Below are positions 24,923 to 38,403 of a DNA stretch of 64,000 bases, in pieces. The DNA comes from Pagrus major (lineage: Eukaryota > Chordata > Actinopteri > Spariformes > Sparidae). Position 1 is the stretch's first letter; the number at the start of each line of letters is the position of its first letter. The notes beneath the pieces are model-generated. The model searched no databases, was not told the DNA's origin, and saw only the letters and a list, made by a program, of their open reading frames with translations. Both the position numbers and the translations under genes were made by a program. The stretch lies in contig NC_133218.1 in the NCBI RefSeq assembly GCF_040436345.1, positions 8,663,539-8,727,538 of the forward strand, in the 5' to 3' direction.

Positions 24923-26853
24923 TTATTTTTGTTTTTATTTCAATGTATACATTCATTCAAATATATTTATTTTGTTTTTAACTTTTATTTTAGTATGATT
25001 TTACTATTTAATTGCATTTGTTTTAATCTCATCTCATTTAATCCGATTCCATTTCACATTCACTGACAGACCAGTCACCTCACAACCAAATCACTGCAAA
25101 CAGTATCTAGCATTAAAAGTGTAAAATGGGTGTTCTCAGTCCCTCAGTAAAAGATGCTCTCAGCAGATTTATGAATAGACCTCTGAAGAGTAAACTCTTC
25201 CCCTGATCATTCAGAGCAGAGCCTTTAAGTGAGTGAAGACGGCTTATTGATCTTGAGTTTAGGGCCCCACTTCATGTTCCTTTGATTTGTCTAGTCGTGT
25301 CTTCTATTCTGTTGATTTTGCTCGTTTTTGAGAAAAACTATTGAGGTTTAAATTAAGAATTGTTACCCTCAGCTGATCAATTTACTCTTGTCTGAGTATG
25401 CTGGAAAATATAAAGGGGCAAATAAACCAAACTACCAGCATGACTAGTACCAACCACCTCAGGCAAGTGGAAAATATGTGTAAACCTATGCAAATTTCAT
25501 GTAAAAGAACAGAAGCAGACTTGTAAAGTAATGAAATAAAACAACTTACAATATAAGCAAAGAATAAACTCTGTCATAGGGATGTGGTGATTATGTGTCT
25601 CGCCCTCGCCTGATCTCAACAAAACACACCAGTGTATTGTTTGAGTCTTTTCCATTGACTCACACTGTGTTGAGGATGTGTGATCTCATCCACTTTAATG
25701 GGGAGACTGACTAATGATAGAAACTTTTGAGTAAGGACATGGATCTAAAATGAGCGTCATGGCATTTTGGTCAGGTGGTAGTTGCTGTCAACAGTTATTG
25801 GAAATAGTTCTCAACTGATGCTGACTGCATCTGTGGATGGGCTTGACTACTTAAAATAACCAGGAATATTTTGATTTATTTTTGTGCTTAATAATAAGAA
25901 TGAAGAAAAAACAAGGCATCACACAGTACATGATATTTCAACAATTTATTCAACAACTTCATAGACATTTTCTTAGGAAGTGTGCTGCTTTATTTGATGT
26001 TTTGATAAGTGCGGGAACCAAAGCTTTTTACATGCACATGGTCTCAGCACAGATACAAGGCTATACATTTGTCATTTCACTTGTCTTTTTTCTTTTTTTT
26101 TGAAATCACACAGTTTTGAATACAGCAGCTGATGAAGCTTACCAACAACCAGTTCAATGATATACACAATAACCAATTTTCGGTTTCAATTAAAATATAA
26201 AGAAAGAAAAAAATGAGTAAAAACCTACAAAGAAAAGGAAGCTGTAAAAATCAGACAAGTCCTACGAATGGCGCTGAGTGGATGAATCCATGAGTCCAAG
26301 GATCTGCACGTCACATAGCTCAGCTGCTTTGTATGCACATCGGTTAGTTTTTTTAAATTAATAATTGTAAATACTATGAAAACAAAATGCAAGTCACACA
26401 CTCAGCAAACAAGAAACATTCCTGTCTTCAACTGATCTGGAGCTCCCATTAGCGGAGGGGAATGGACTTCAACAAGGGGGAAAGAAGTAGATGGGTGCGG
26501 GGTTCACCTTGAACACCAGATCATAATCCTACATGGCATGGCATTCACTGGAGCAACCTTTATTTTTGATACATCTTAAATACTTAATATGACTTCTACC
26601 TGAAGTTGCTGTTTAAAGTGTCTAAAATCTGATTCAGGTGCAGTGCAGAGTCTTCGGCTGCCCCAGTGCGAGTCCCTCGGACAAAGATCAAAATAATCAC
26701 AGCACAAAGGTCAATGACAATCAATAATTGCCGGTGCAATGATTCAATGTGTTTATTTGATCTGTGACTGAGGAATTACCATGCCTTTTCACTCTCACCT
26801 ACATCCTTGTTTACTCTGCAACTCAAACATTTTCTCCCCAAGCAGAACATGGG

Positions 26854-26855
<2 letters not shown>

Positions 26856-26887
<32 letters not shown>
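26856..26887. repeat. (GT)n microsatellite in dnaja2 3' UTR
   Basis: About 16 GT/TG units starting 26 bases past the dnaja2 stop codon. In the transcript it reads as an (AC)n tract. Confidence 0.95.
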
Positions 26888-26890
<3 letters not shown>

Positions 26891-26913
26891 AGAGAGAGCA
26901 TCTGCGTAAGAGA

Positions 26914-29900
26914 CTACTGGTGGGCACACTGTACCCCCGGCCCGTGGTGGCCACCCTCTTCATCGGAGCTGTCGTTGTAAGCCTCTCTGCGGCCGCCCGA
27001 CGACGAACTCTGGCTGACGTCATAATCCTGCAGGTCGACCTCCTCTGTGTCTCCAGTGATGATGGGCGGCTCCGACCGTGAGGGCAGCATGTCCTCCAGC
27101 TCCTACGAGTGGAAAACATTCATCGTAATGCAGCTTTAACAGGCATCCTCATCATGTTTTCTAACCACGCTGTAGTGTCAAACAGTTGTGAGAGCACGAG
27201 TGCAGTAGCGGTTATTGATGAAGAAAAAAAATCAACTCCATTCAGAGGACTAAATCTTCAGGGAGAAAAGAGGTGCGACTGTGTGAATGCAAACTTGTGC
27301 TCACGCAGTAAGTAACCCATTTATGGCCACAATAGCTCTAATCCCTCAGTGGAATTACTGGTATAAATATAGCTGCAAATTCTTACTTGTGGGGTCTAAA
27401 CCTTGTCATTAAAAGTGTGAAAAGTACAGCGAGATAACCCACTTTCATTGATCTACACTAACACAGTTACATATTCCTATACAGTACCAATAAATTCATG
27501 TTATGGCTTAATTATTTTCTTTGTATATTACTTGTTCGTTGTCATTTGACCAATAAGGCTCACTGTACATTCTTCACGATACCTGAAACACTAGCATGTA
27601 GAGCAAATATGTATTTTCATTGTAATCTACCAAATAATTCCAGAAGATGATACACAATGAGTAACATGTCATACCACAAGTTTCTCAGGGCTGATCCAGT
27701 TGTTGTTGGGGAACTGGACATCAAACTTGACATACAGATCTCCCTTCTCAAAAGGGTTTCGGTACTGTGGCATGCCCTCTCCTCGCACCACCCTGACTGA
27801 GCCTGGAAAAGAAGCAGCATGTTAAAAAAAAATCCAGGTTTATTCACCATTTACTTTTATAAAATGTCAGACTTCCTACAGACTAAAACTTTTTCATGCA
27901 GCACACTGCATTATATCCGATTCCACAACTATCAGTATAGAGGCACTGTAAATGGAGGATAGAAACCTAAAGGTGGAAGAGGGACATGTTTGGTAACGTC
28001 TTTCCAGAACTTTCACTGAGGATGTTGATGACCTGACTGTCCCCTCATTTATCAAGAACTGTGTCCTTGTCTCAGCAACGCTGAAACTGCTTAGTGCCTT
28101 CTAAATGTGCCTTGTTGTTTTCTGCTCTCAGCAGGAGTCCACCGTGTGGCCATTTTACATTTACACTAAACACAAAAGTGTCAGTTGAATCCCTATGATG
28201 TCTTTGTGGTGAGGCAGAATACATTCTCTGCACACACTCCTAGGCAATACAGCAGAAATGTTAGTCTGGAGGTCTGGTTTGGTGTGAGAGCTTGTCAATA
28301 TAACACATGCCTTTGTCCTGCAACTACGCCATCACAGCTTTTTCCTTCCTAGTTTAAATGTCATATAAATCTTTCAAGTACCTTTTCCTGCTGAAACACT
28401 GTTAAAAACTGAGAAGAGAAAAAGGTTCATTATCAATAGTGCTAACCTGGTTCAATGACTTTGCCAGCAGGGTACTTCACAACGATCTGTCTTCCATCTA
28501 AGTGTTTCAGCATAAACTGGAAGCCACACAACGCCTCCACCAGCCCGATCTTGTGGTTCATGAACAGGTCGTTTCCGTCTCGCCTGAATGTCTGAAAAAA
28601 AGCGAGAAAAGGTAGTTAGAATATGTTGATTAATAAACTTTTTATTAACTTGGGAGTTTATCCCTACATCATGGATAATTCATCTTTGTCAAAGCCTAAA
28701 CATATCCTTCACATCGTATGTTAGTTAAAGAACAAAGTAATTAAATGACTCAACAGTTGACAAACCCACAGTCTGAATGGAAAATTCACTTGCCTGTCAG
28801 CACAACAATCGCTTGCATTTCATTTTTCATTGCTGACTTTCTACCTTATTTCTATGTGTTAATCAGAGGAGTGGCATGTCAGTAAGTACTTGTCAGTGAT
28901 ATGTTTTTGATGTAGCCGGCTGTAGAAACCTATTTTGCTTCCAGCAAGCACTCACAAACATCACTAATAGACACCTCCTGGGAGATACAGCCAGGGGCAT
29001 TGCTACAGCTTAGCCTGCTGTTCCAGTTCAGCCAAATTTTGCATGTCAGAGGCAACCAGGCTGGTAACAGTTGGCATTCACTGCTGAGGAAACCTAAAGA
29101 AGACTAACCGTTCAAATCTAGCTGTGACAACTGAGTCTCAACCACTGTACAGTAGGTGCACAATAAAAAACGACGTATCATTAATTAAATAACACTTTAA
29201 ATTCAAATGTGGTCACAGAAATTCAAGGCACTTGTTGGGCCGCTTTGCTTGGAACACTGTTCAGTTTGACTCTGTTTGATATAATTCAGGTGAGGACAAT
29301 AGGAAGACCGGGTTATTGATGTCCCACTATCTTTAATTCCTGCCAACAAAAAGTTGTGTCTCAGGTCATTATCATAGTCAAGAATCAAGAAAAGCCCAAC
29401 AACTCATCAATGTCGTGCCTCTCAAGTATACTTGGTGCGCTGTTAGCAAGGAAATCCCAGACAAACCCCACAGCTAACGTGCATAAGCGTCAGTACTACT
29501 TTCACTTCAACCTATAAAACAGCATGTAAAAACATTAGGTACAAACTTAGGTATGTTATGTAGATCTTAGTGTAAGACAAGCCAGTCAGGATGTGTTGGT
29601 GGGCCTGCCCTCAGATCAGCTATAAACATATATCTGTCTTAATCAACAACCAATTCAACAATAAAGCACAGCTAGCGTGAAGATTCCTGATTTCAAAGAC
29701 ATCTAGTCACCACCCTCTAGTTTGCCGGTGCTCATTTGACTAATGTGCTGTGTTGTATGAATGCAAAAATAAAACACCATTCCAAATCATATATATGAAA
29801 AGGCACTGGATCCAACAACAGACTATATTCTTTGTTACATCTTAAATCAAGAGATATTATAGGCTGGCCAATATTCATCATGACCACTCGCGTGATTCAT

Positions 29901-32900
29901 TGTCCTAAATTAGTACAGTGTAGTATTATGTACAGCTCTGACAGCACAGCACTGTCAACACAATCTGTTTCTCACTCAGAGAGTCGAGAGGCACGAAGCA
30001 CCACCAGCTGGACCTGATTGCTGTGACAACCTGCTCAATTAACTCAGGAACCATGTCGCACAAAGTGTATATCACTGATTTTTCTGTACTATTCAACTCA
30101 CACATGGCCGTAACTTCTTGGACAGGTGGCACAGTGCAGTGAGTTTTGTGATATTAAATGAACAAAATCAAAAATAACAACAAAAAAACAGACCAAAATA
30201 ACAAAACAAATACAGAACTAATTCCCAATGCACTGATAAACAGGTCAGCAGTGCACTAGCCCAGAGTTAGCCAATGCACTACATACCATTCCCCTAAACA
30301 CTGCAGTTAAAGAAACCATCAATTCATCCCCAGAGGGACGGGATGCAGCCAAAAGGTAAGGCTGAAAACAAGGAAACACAATGGTCAGGTAGCCTGTCTG
30401 CTTTACTGCCTAGTGTTAATTTTCACAATCCGTCACGGCATACCATTCTTCCACAACAGCTACACTGAGCTTACAAGTAGTCCTCAGGAGGAGATTCCAT
30501 TAATGTGAATTGTATTTCCCATCTATATCTAAAGCCACGCATACACTCATTAAACTGCGTAAACTGGATTGAGATAACAAAAATAAAATCTGGCACACAA
30601 AGCAAGAACACAATGCATCAAAAGGACAAGGCAAAGCTAAATAACAAGAATAGTAGACAACAGCTGTCAAATGGCATGCACAGACTATGATGTGATCTCA
30701 GTAAGCTGTTAGAGTTTGGCATTTACCATGAAGCAGCTGCGAGAACTGATGAGCCGTATTCACTGATGGTAATAAAGCTTTGGTTAGTAAGGTTGCATTA
30801 TTATAAATCTGCAATTGCACATCTTTAGCTGCTTTTCTGTCTAATAAGGTTTTCCACCAGGCATCTCTTTAATACGAACACTAAAACAAATACTAACACT
30901 TTGTTTTTATGCCTTTAAGATGGTGATTTCTATTTTTGTAGGAATAGCCCATCAAGAAAAATGATAAACACATTCCAAACTGATTGTAGGGATTTGTTAC
31001 ATCATATGAAACAACTTCACTCCTGTACAGTTTGTTGTACAGCACATGTACAAGGTGATGTAGGATGTAGTGGCCAGGTGAGGGAAGTTTGCACAGATTT
31101 GGTGTCACCTCTTCATGGGCAGCAATAATTAGTATCTGACACATAAAACTATGACATAAGCAAAACTGTGTCCTAAGCAATAAAACAATGAATCAATTCC
31201 CTTTATGAGACAGAGTCCATGCCAGGAAAATAGAGGTCAGGTGACGAGGGGTAAGGCTACAGTATTGGGGGACTGGCCCACGTACCTCATTATCTTTTTC
31301 CTGCAAGACAAGGACTATATCACCAGGCTCGACGCCAGGTGCCTGATCAGCCTCCCCTCCAAAAGTTATTTTCTGCCCGTGCTTCATGCCTTTGTCCACA
31401 TGTACCTCCAGAATCTTCACCTCCTTCACCACTTTCTTGCCCTCGCATTTTTTACAGCGGTCTTTCTCACTGATAACTTCGCCTGGAGTGGGTTGGAGAA
31501 ACGACAAGGTGAGGGGTCCGTGCGGGCCAAGCCACAACCATACACAGAAGAATCACTTGACAGTTTACATCACTGAGCCCCTTACCTTCTCCGTTACAAT
31601 CAGTACACACAGACTGCATCTGTTGGACCATCCCTGGGGCCAGCTGTCTTATCATGATGCGCATACCACGCCCCCTACATGTTGTACATTTTTGTACTGC
31701 GCCCGTCTTGCCTCCCTGCCTGCAAACACACACACACAGATGGATGCATTGTTAGAAACTTGGGAGATGTTAACATGATTAACTAGACAACGCTACAATC
31801 AACGAAGTAATCGAGGATACATCAATGTGGACAACTTACCCGTTACAAGTGCTACACAGTACATTCTTGCTAAGTTGTAGTTTAGTTGTTTTCCCATTAT
31901 AAAGGTCCTCCAGTGACACCCTGCAGAAAAAGAGTGGTGTTTAGTTACTAGACAGAGGAGTGGGACTCCGATCACATGTGCTGACCATCAAGAACATTTG
32001 AACTCATTTCAATACAAATTTGTGCAAATAAGAACGTATAAACATTTAACTCAAGCAGCCTATGTGCGAATGTCTTACTTGAGTGGGTGGACCATGTCCT
32101 CTCCTCTCCTCCGGCCTCCATTCCTAGAGCGACTCCCTTGGCCACCCATGAATCCAAAGAGTCCACCACCAAAGATGTGGGAGAAGATATCATCCATCCC
32201 TGGGCCACCCCCACCTCCTTCCCGCAAGCCTTGTTCTCCATAGCGGTCATAAAGTTCCTTCTTTTCAGGGTTGGTCAGCACCTCATAGGCAAAACTGATT
32301 TCTTTGAACTATGGAGGACAGAAAACAAAGATGTAACAAGACGCCTTTTAAATTGTAAGAACACTGCAGCCACACAGCAAATCAACAGTACTTTAACCAC
32401 AGGGCATACATTAAACAGCAACTGACTTAGTGACGCTACAGAGATGAATCTGCACCCCTCTCACATCATCTTGTCACGAAGACAATGACGATGACGTGGG
32501 TAGTAAGTCAGTCTTAATTTCCTGAAGTTGTAATTTCCTGTTGCTAACATTGTGATTCCCTGCCGAGAAATGGCACTGTGCCATATGGAGAATGATGGAA
32601 GAGCTGCACTTAATTCCTAACGTTTCTGCTATTAAAAAATTCAACACTGTAAGATAACGACAGTATTATGTGGAGCGTCAGGGGGTCTGGGATAATGTTG
32701 TAGAGCCTCTCATGAAATTTAACTGCATGTTCAAAAAAACTAAAATAAATAATGGTAGAAACCAATACCAAGACTTTTGCCTGACTGCAAGAAAAAAAGA
32801 AAAAACTGTCAAGTAATTTCAGACAACTGTCAGCACTACAGAATATGTCAAGTTTACCAAACACTAGGCATTTCTGCTCCACACTGTGGCTATTTTTATT

Positions 32901-34926
32901 TATTTATGCATCTGAATGAATACTTTTTTACACACTACACTACATCACAGTCCACTGTAACAATACCAAACATGGGGTTGTAATTTACAACCTGGCCACC
33001 CAGTATTTTTTCAATACTGGACATTACAAATTATATAACAACACCTTAAAGATATCTTAAGACAAAGACAATGCTCGGGGAGGACAACGCTTTGGTTCCA
33101 ATCACCCCCATAAACTACTGAAGCCTCACACAGTCATGGGTCAAACATATCATTATCTCCATTTTCGCATAATAGAGTAAAAAACGTTTTTGTTTCCCGA
33201 GATCAAGATATTTATGCCGTTATTACAAAGTTACAAATGTCGTTTTCCCTACATGATCACAGATTTTCCTCGAGATCTCAAGGAAACAAACTTTGTAATA
33301 AACATCAGTGACCACACATACCACTCTGACCAGTAATTCTTGTTTGCTCTCCATTTACATTTAGACAGAAACACCCATCCCCTCTCAACACACCTGTGAT
33401 GAGTAACTTAAGTGAAAACATAAAACAGAGGGGATCTTCACAGATGTCTTACCTTGTCACCAGCATTTGGGTTCTTGTCAGGGTGGTATTCTTTTGCCAG
33501 TTTCCGGTATGCCTAGGAGTACAGAAAAGAGAGACCATGACCTTGCATCATTGTAATTGTACACCGGCATGACTCAAATACACAATTTACCAAGGAACCA
33601 TGTCTGCTGTTAGCGTAATCACATGTGCCTCTCTGACGAAACCAGATGTTACAACCGGCAAGACACTAGCTACCTGTGATGGCGCACCGCTTGTAAATAA
33701 CGTGGAGTTTGGGTTTAATGGTTTGCTGAGAAGCTAGCTGTCTCATTCTCCTAAACTGACCACGGAATTACACACTTGTTTACCACCATTACACCCATCA
33801 ACACAATTTCGAGATTAAAAAAATGGCAGCTCCAAAATGTCTGACATATTAATCGCTAGCTAACGTTTAGGTAAACGTGCGTGAGCTAATTAGCATATCT
33901 TGCTAATAGCAGATAGCGCTGCGATAACGCTACCGAAAGAGACAAGCGTTCTTCCCTCCGTCAAATAAAGTAAAATAAGAGACTGGGAATAGAGATGACT
34001 ATAGCTGGTTATGCACAACAAAAGACGTGTAACCTTAGAGGCATAACTAGGCAAGCTCACAAGGGTATGGTTATATCGGCACACTGGATCGTCAGCTAGT
34101 CAATGTTAGCGGAGACTGGATTTCTCAATGTAACTTGATGTTTAGCATTAACGTGTGTCGTATGCTGCCGCGATAAAAATATGAAACATTCAGGCCCCAC
34201 CGCAATGATGCCGGTAAAACATGACCCCTCTTATTGACAAGCGTTAACATATCTGTCCGGCCGAATTGAAACAGGTAAGCCACATTAAGCTATTCCAAAG
34301 ATCAAAACATCTATCAGCTTCTTATGATTATTTTGTCACACCCATAAGACAAAAGTGCGCCTGTCAGGTCGCTAGCTGTTTATGGATTCCAGCGTTTGAT
34401 AAACCCCAACTAACTTGTTACCTTTTTCCAGCACCTTCGATGGGCTTTAGTTTGCTAGCTGTATGTCAAACACCTGAGCTAAAGCTAACGTGAGGTCAAT
34501 CACTTGATTCGTAACGTCACAAGCTAGTGTTGAGTTAACGCAACCTCGTTTTTGTTAATGTTGCCCACTTAAACGGCGCTGTTTAAGACACGAGAACGAT
34601 TGTCTCTAGCTTAATACTATTAAAAAACACCACAATTCACAAAACCCATCGTTAGTCGTTACATTCGCATCGCCAGACGAACATCCAGGCCAGTTAGCAT
34701 GCTAACAGGCTAGTCCAACTCACAGCTAACATTAGCTAGCTGCGCATAGCAACGCATTTCCGGATTGAAGACATTTTTAACACTTATAAACTCTAAACAG
34801 ACATGTAATGTAATTTCGTAGTCTGTTGACACTCTCTTGTGTCATTACCTTCTTCAGCTCATTTTCTGTTGCGGATGGAGATACTCCGAGAATGTCGTAT
34901 AGTTTTGTATCGACAACAGTCGCCAT
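26914..34926 (-). CDS. dnaja2: DnaJ homolog subfamily A member 2, Hsp40 co-chaperone (complete)
   Basis: Nine exons: 34849-34926 (start), 33453-33512, 32079-32308, 31840-31920, 31586-31719, 31286-31482, 28447-28591, 27675-27802 and 26914-27102 (stop). They splice in frame to 413 residues; human DNAJA2 has 412. Order: J domain (1 to about 70) with the HPD triad at 36-38 that stimulates Hsp70 ATPase; Gly/Phe region with [19 protein letters not shown]; zinc-finger region with CxxCxGxG-type repeats starting at C145, C161 and C188, and the degenerate CKKCEGKK at C204; substrate-binding and dimerisation domain; C-terminal CAHQ, a CaaX prenylation signal. It delivers clients to cytosolic Hsc70. The start [16 protein letters not shown] fits the family. 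DNAJA1 and DNAJA4 are less likely given PGVQCAHQ and the neto2/itfg1 neighbours. Which teleost copy this is was not resolved. Confidence 0.97.
28592..31285 (-). other. dnaja2 intron 6, no gene seen
   Basis: A 2.7-kb intron between the exons starting at 28591 and ending at 31286. I see no additional exon, RNA gene or clear repeat. Short AT-rich frames on both strands lack any family resemblance. Confidence 0.6.
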
Positions 34927-35100
34927 GGTGTTGCTGTGGATGTTGCTTCAGCGGGGAGCTGGATGGACAAAGAGACGGAGCCGGTGGAAAATGTTTTGCT
35001 CGCCTGGTGTCTCAGTTTCCGGAAAGTGCGCACTGTGTGTCCGCTGCTGCCTCCAGGCTGCTGGTGTGCTGAATGACTGCTCATCTGAAACAGGCGCACC
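34927..35100 (-). promoter_or_regulatory. dnaja2: dnaja2 5' UTR and promoter with ETS-like palindrome
   Basis: The region just upstream of the dnaja2 start is GC-rich. At 35016-35025 it holds TTTCCGGAAA, a perfect 10-bp palindrome containing the CCGGAA core bound by ETS factors such as GABP in housekeeping promoters. It lies about 90 bases upstream of the ATG. No TATA box is evident. A role is inferred from motif and position only. Confidence 0.4.
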
Positions 35101-38100
35101 GCCACACGATTTATAGCCTATGACTTAAAAAAAAACTCATCAATAGGAAAAAACCTCATCTCTGTATATACAGTATGTGTAAGGCTCTCTAAATAGATTA
35201 GCATACTCCTTAATAAACAGTGAGGTGAGGTGGATTCAATGACAGTCCATCATTTTAGTAACATGACAGACTGGGTCTGGTGTAAAGTAACTCATCTTCC
35301 TGCTTTAGGGTTGAACATGTGGAGTTTTGTGAATAAAATTCAAACTGATTGAGTCATACTACTGATATAACACTGATACATATGTTAGCTTTATATTAAC
35401 ACTACAGGTACTGCAATTTATTCTACCGTGTAAAACACAAGGCTCATTCAATGTATCATATTCTGACACCTCAACATGATACATTCCTAAGATTTCCCAT
35501 ACTTATATTTTATTCTCCAAATGAATGAAAATTACATTTTTAATCCAGTTTATTAAAACTTGGAATGAGTGACTCATAACAAGTCATGTAAGTAATCTCC
35601 ACTTACTAATGAGTCCTAAGATCAATTAAATATATTCTATATTTCACAAATAAAGCTTTGTTTCTCAAATAATGTGCAATAACCCACATTTCACCTGTAG
35701 CATTATTTATTACACTGTATATATAGATATATTTCGAGTAGAATGTACATTTCTTATATTTTTATTCTATTTTTATTATTCTTGCTTATATATAGTTTTT
35801 ATTTTTCTGCATATTTTCTAAGACTTTGAATGGGAGCAGCTGTAACGCAAGCAATTTCCCTTCAGGGATCAATAAAATATTTCTGATTCTGATTATTTTA
35901 CTTTTTGACAAAAAATGAGATTTCTTGTTACAAACCAACTGTTCATAACTTGAACGTGATGATGTTCTGACTACACAAAACCAGGCTTTGAATCATACTG
36001 TTTGAATTATAAGCAGCCAAGGATTTCAAAACAAAGACTGCTTTATATCTTAGCAGGAGTTCTGACACGGGGACTGAATTCATCCCAGATTCAGGCTTTA
36101 GGGTGCCAACTTCATACCGGCCAGAGACTACAGATGAAAACTAGCCTCTTGGCTAATTAATTAAAACAATGCACTGTCCCTGAGAAATAAAGAACATTTA
36201 ATAAAAATAAAACAATAAATTCTGTTGCACAATTTGTATATTGTGTAGAAAAGCAGTGCCCTGTGAGAACACTGTTGTTTATATCTGCTTGTAGGTTTCA
36301 GCACATAGAAATGGAGAGCAGTCTGTCTGCAGGTGTGTCTACATTTTTCCAACTGCAGAGCCTCTGAGGGATGCTCATGTGTTTTTCTGTGATGTCAGAG
36401 CAGAGCACTCCTTATGGGATTATGGCTGTAAAAAAATAGACAGCAAGGATAGTGTTTTTCCCCCCCAAGTCGACCACATGGTATTTTTTTATGTAATTTG
36501 AGGCCCTTGACGTGAATTGAACACTAATAATTCTAACCTGTGTGTACTTATTCAGTCAGTGATGTCTAACCTTGAACAATCAACGTTACATTTTGTTGTG
36601 GAAACAAGTGATTTATGAGGCTGACCAGTAAAAATCTGCTGCTCAGCAATATTTGACTTTCAACCCAGGATAATAATTGATTATCATACATCTTGAAATC
36701 TTCAAGGCTCCTGGGATTACGAGCATGTGTCAAAGAGGAGCACATCAGCAGAGTCTGATGTGTGGCCATGAGTATGTGAAGGTAATGTATTTTAAGAGGA
36801 TGCCTTGAGCTTTAGACGGGACAAATGCATCATGACAGCAAAGGGTGAGTGGAATTTGTGCGTGAGTGTGAGTGACAGGCAGAAAATGCTGCAAAGATTC
36901 ACTTATTTAACGGTCCTCAGCTAAGAGGATCTGCACTATTTTTATGCATTTTGTTCAGTAATTTTCAAACAGATTTGATAATATTGAAATAAATATGCAA
37001 CCCTCAACTACATCCTAAGATTCATTCAGCATTATGTGGATCATTCTTAAAGCATTCAGGCATGTTAATGTCTATCTCTGCAACGCCAAACCTTGCTCAC
37101 TCTGTTTTCCATCACAGTGGGTCTTACCTCGTTGTGACATCTCCAGCCTCTGGGTGGTGCCATTTTCATCTCTCTTGGTTATAGTGATCAGAAAATGTCA
37201 CACAGTGGGGTGAGTAAGCTCTCATTTAATTCAACAAAATGAAATAATACAACCAGTGGTTAAAATCATAAATGAGTCCCATATAGGCTACATGTCTGTC
37301 TCTTTAGGGAAACAGGTTGTGCTTGTTTTACACAGTCAGTTCATGGGGAAAATTACATTTACTCCTGGTTAGAGTGGGGACAGGGAGTGGGATGGTTGCT
37401 ATTTTGATTCAGTCCAGGCCACACAGCTAAACGTTTTGTATTCCATAAACATCAGTCACTGCCCGAATGCCAACACGCTATAAAGCTCACAGAGCAGAAA
37501 TAGACTTTTCTCAATTTCTTACCAAAATAAGACAGTCTCTTCATGTGCTCTTCCTGAGGAGAGACTGAATGGAGCATACCCTCTGTGTATGTGTGAGGTA
37601 ACCATGAAAACTACATAATTATAGTAATATCACATCATTGTTATTGTCATCATATTTCTGTTCATCATCGACAACAGCAACTTCATCCTCATCATCATCA
37701 ACACCACATGTCATGGATAAGCCACCTTCATAAAATCATCTGAGCAACATTTGTAAAAGATTAAAGAGTTAAAAGCCAAGCATCATCATGAGGCTGGATA
37801 TATACTGGTTTTAACAGTACAGTACACTGACAAAAATAAAGACTCAAATTATTAGAAGACGCACTATATATCATATATCTGTGCATGGCAGGTGAATAAA
37901 TGTAAAAACTCAGTCTAGGTTGTCTCTTTGTCTTTCTCTCTCTCTGTTTCTGAGTGGTTACCTGGTCTTCAAGGCTAGCAAATAGAGAGAAGTCTGGGTC
38001 TGCATGCGAGAACCCTTTCTGACACGTGTCTTATGAAAAGGAGAGTTTACGTGAGTGTAAGACTGGAGCAGAGACATGATGTCTCCACCCTCTCTTCACT

Positions 38101-38403
38101 CTACATCCTTCAGTATCCTGAAGAATAGAACCAATAGTTTCCTGTTTTTTCCCTCCTTTTGTTCCTTGATTCTTGTCTGCCAATTTCCCAAACCTGCAGA
38201 TGAGACTTTGAGAGAAGACCTTTAAGTGTTACCCACGATACTTTTAATACTGCTCTGAAAGCAAAGGCAGAGGAGGGAAGAGAAGTGATCAATTAAACAT
38301 TATTGTGATTCTACTGTCTTCTCTTCTTCCTTCTCTTCTTTTGATGAGTGAAATGCGAGCTCTTTCTGCATTCCCTTCCTCCTGTTCTTCCTCCCTTCAC
38401 CAT
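35101..38403 (-). other. Intergenic region and probable neto2 3' UTR
   Basis: No coding exon is recognised between the dnaja2 promoter and the neto2 stop. Part of the right side should be neto2 3' UTR; minus-strand ATTAAA/AATAAA candidates occur near 38245, 37220, 35770 and 35706, and I cannot choose. At about 35820-35900 the plus strand has CAGGGATCAATAAAATATTT then TCTGATTCTGATT, which resembles the 3' tail of fish retroelements. The rest is plain AT-rich sequence. Confidence 0.4.
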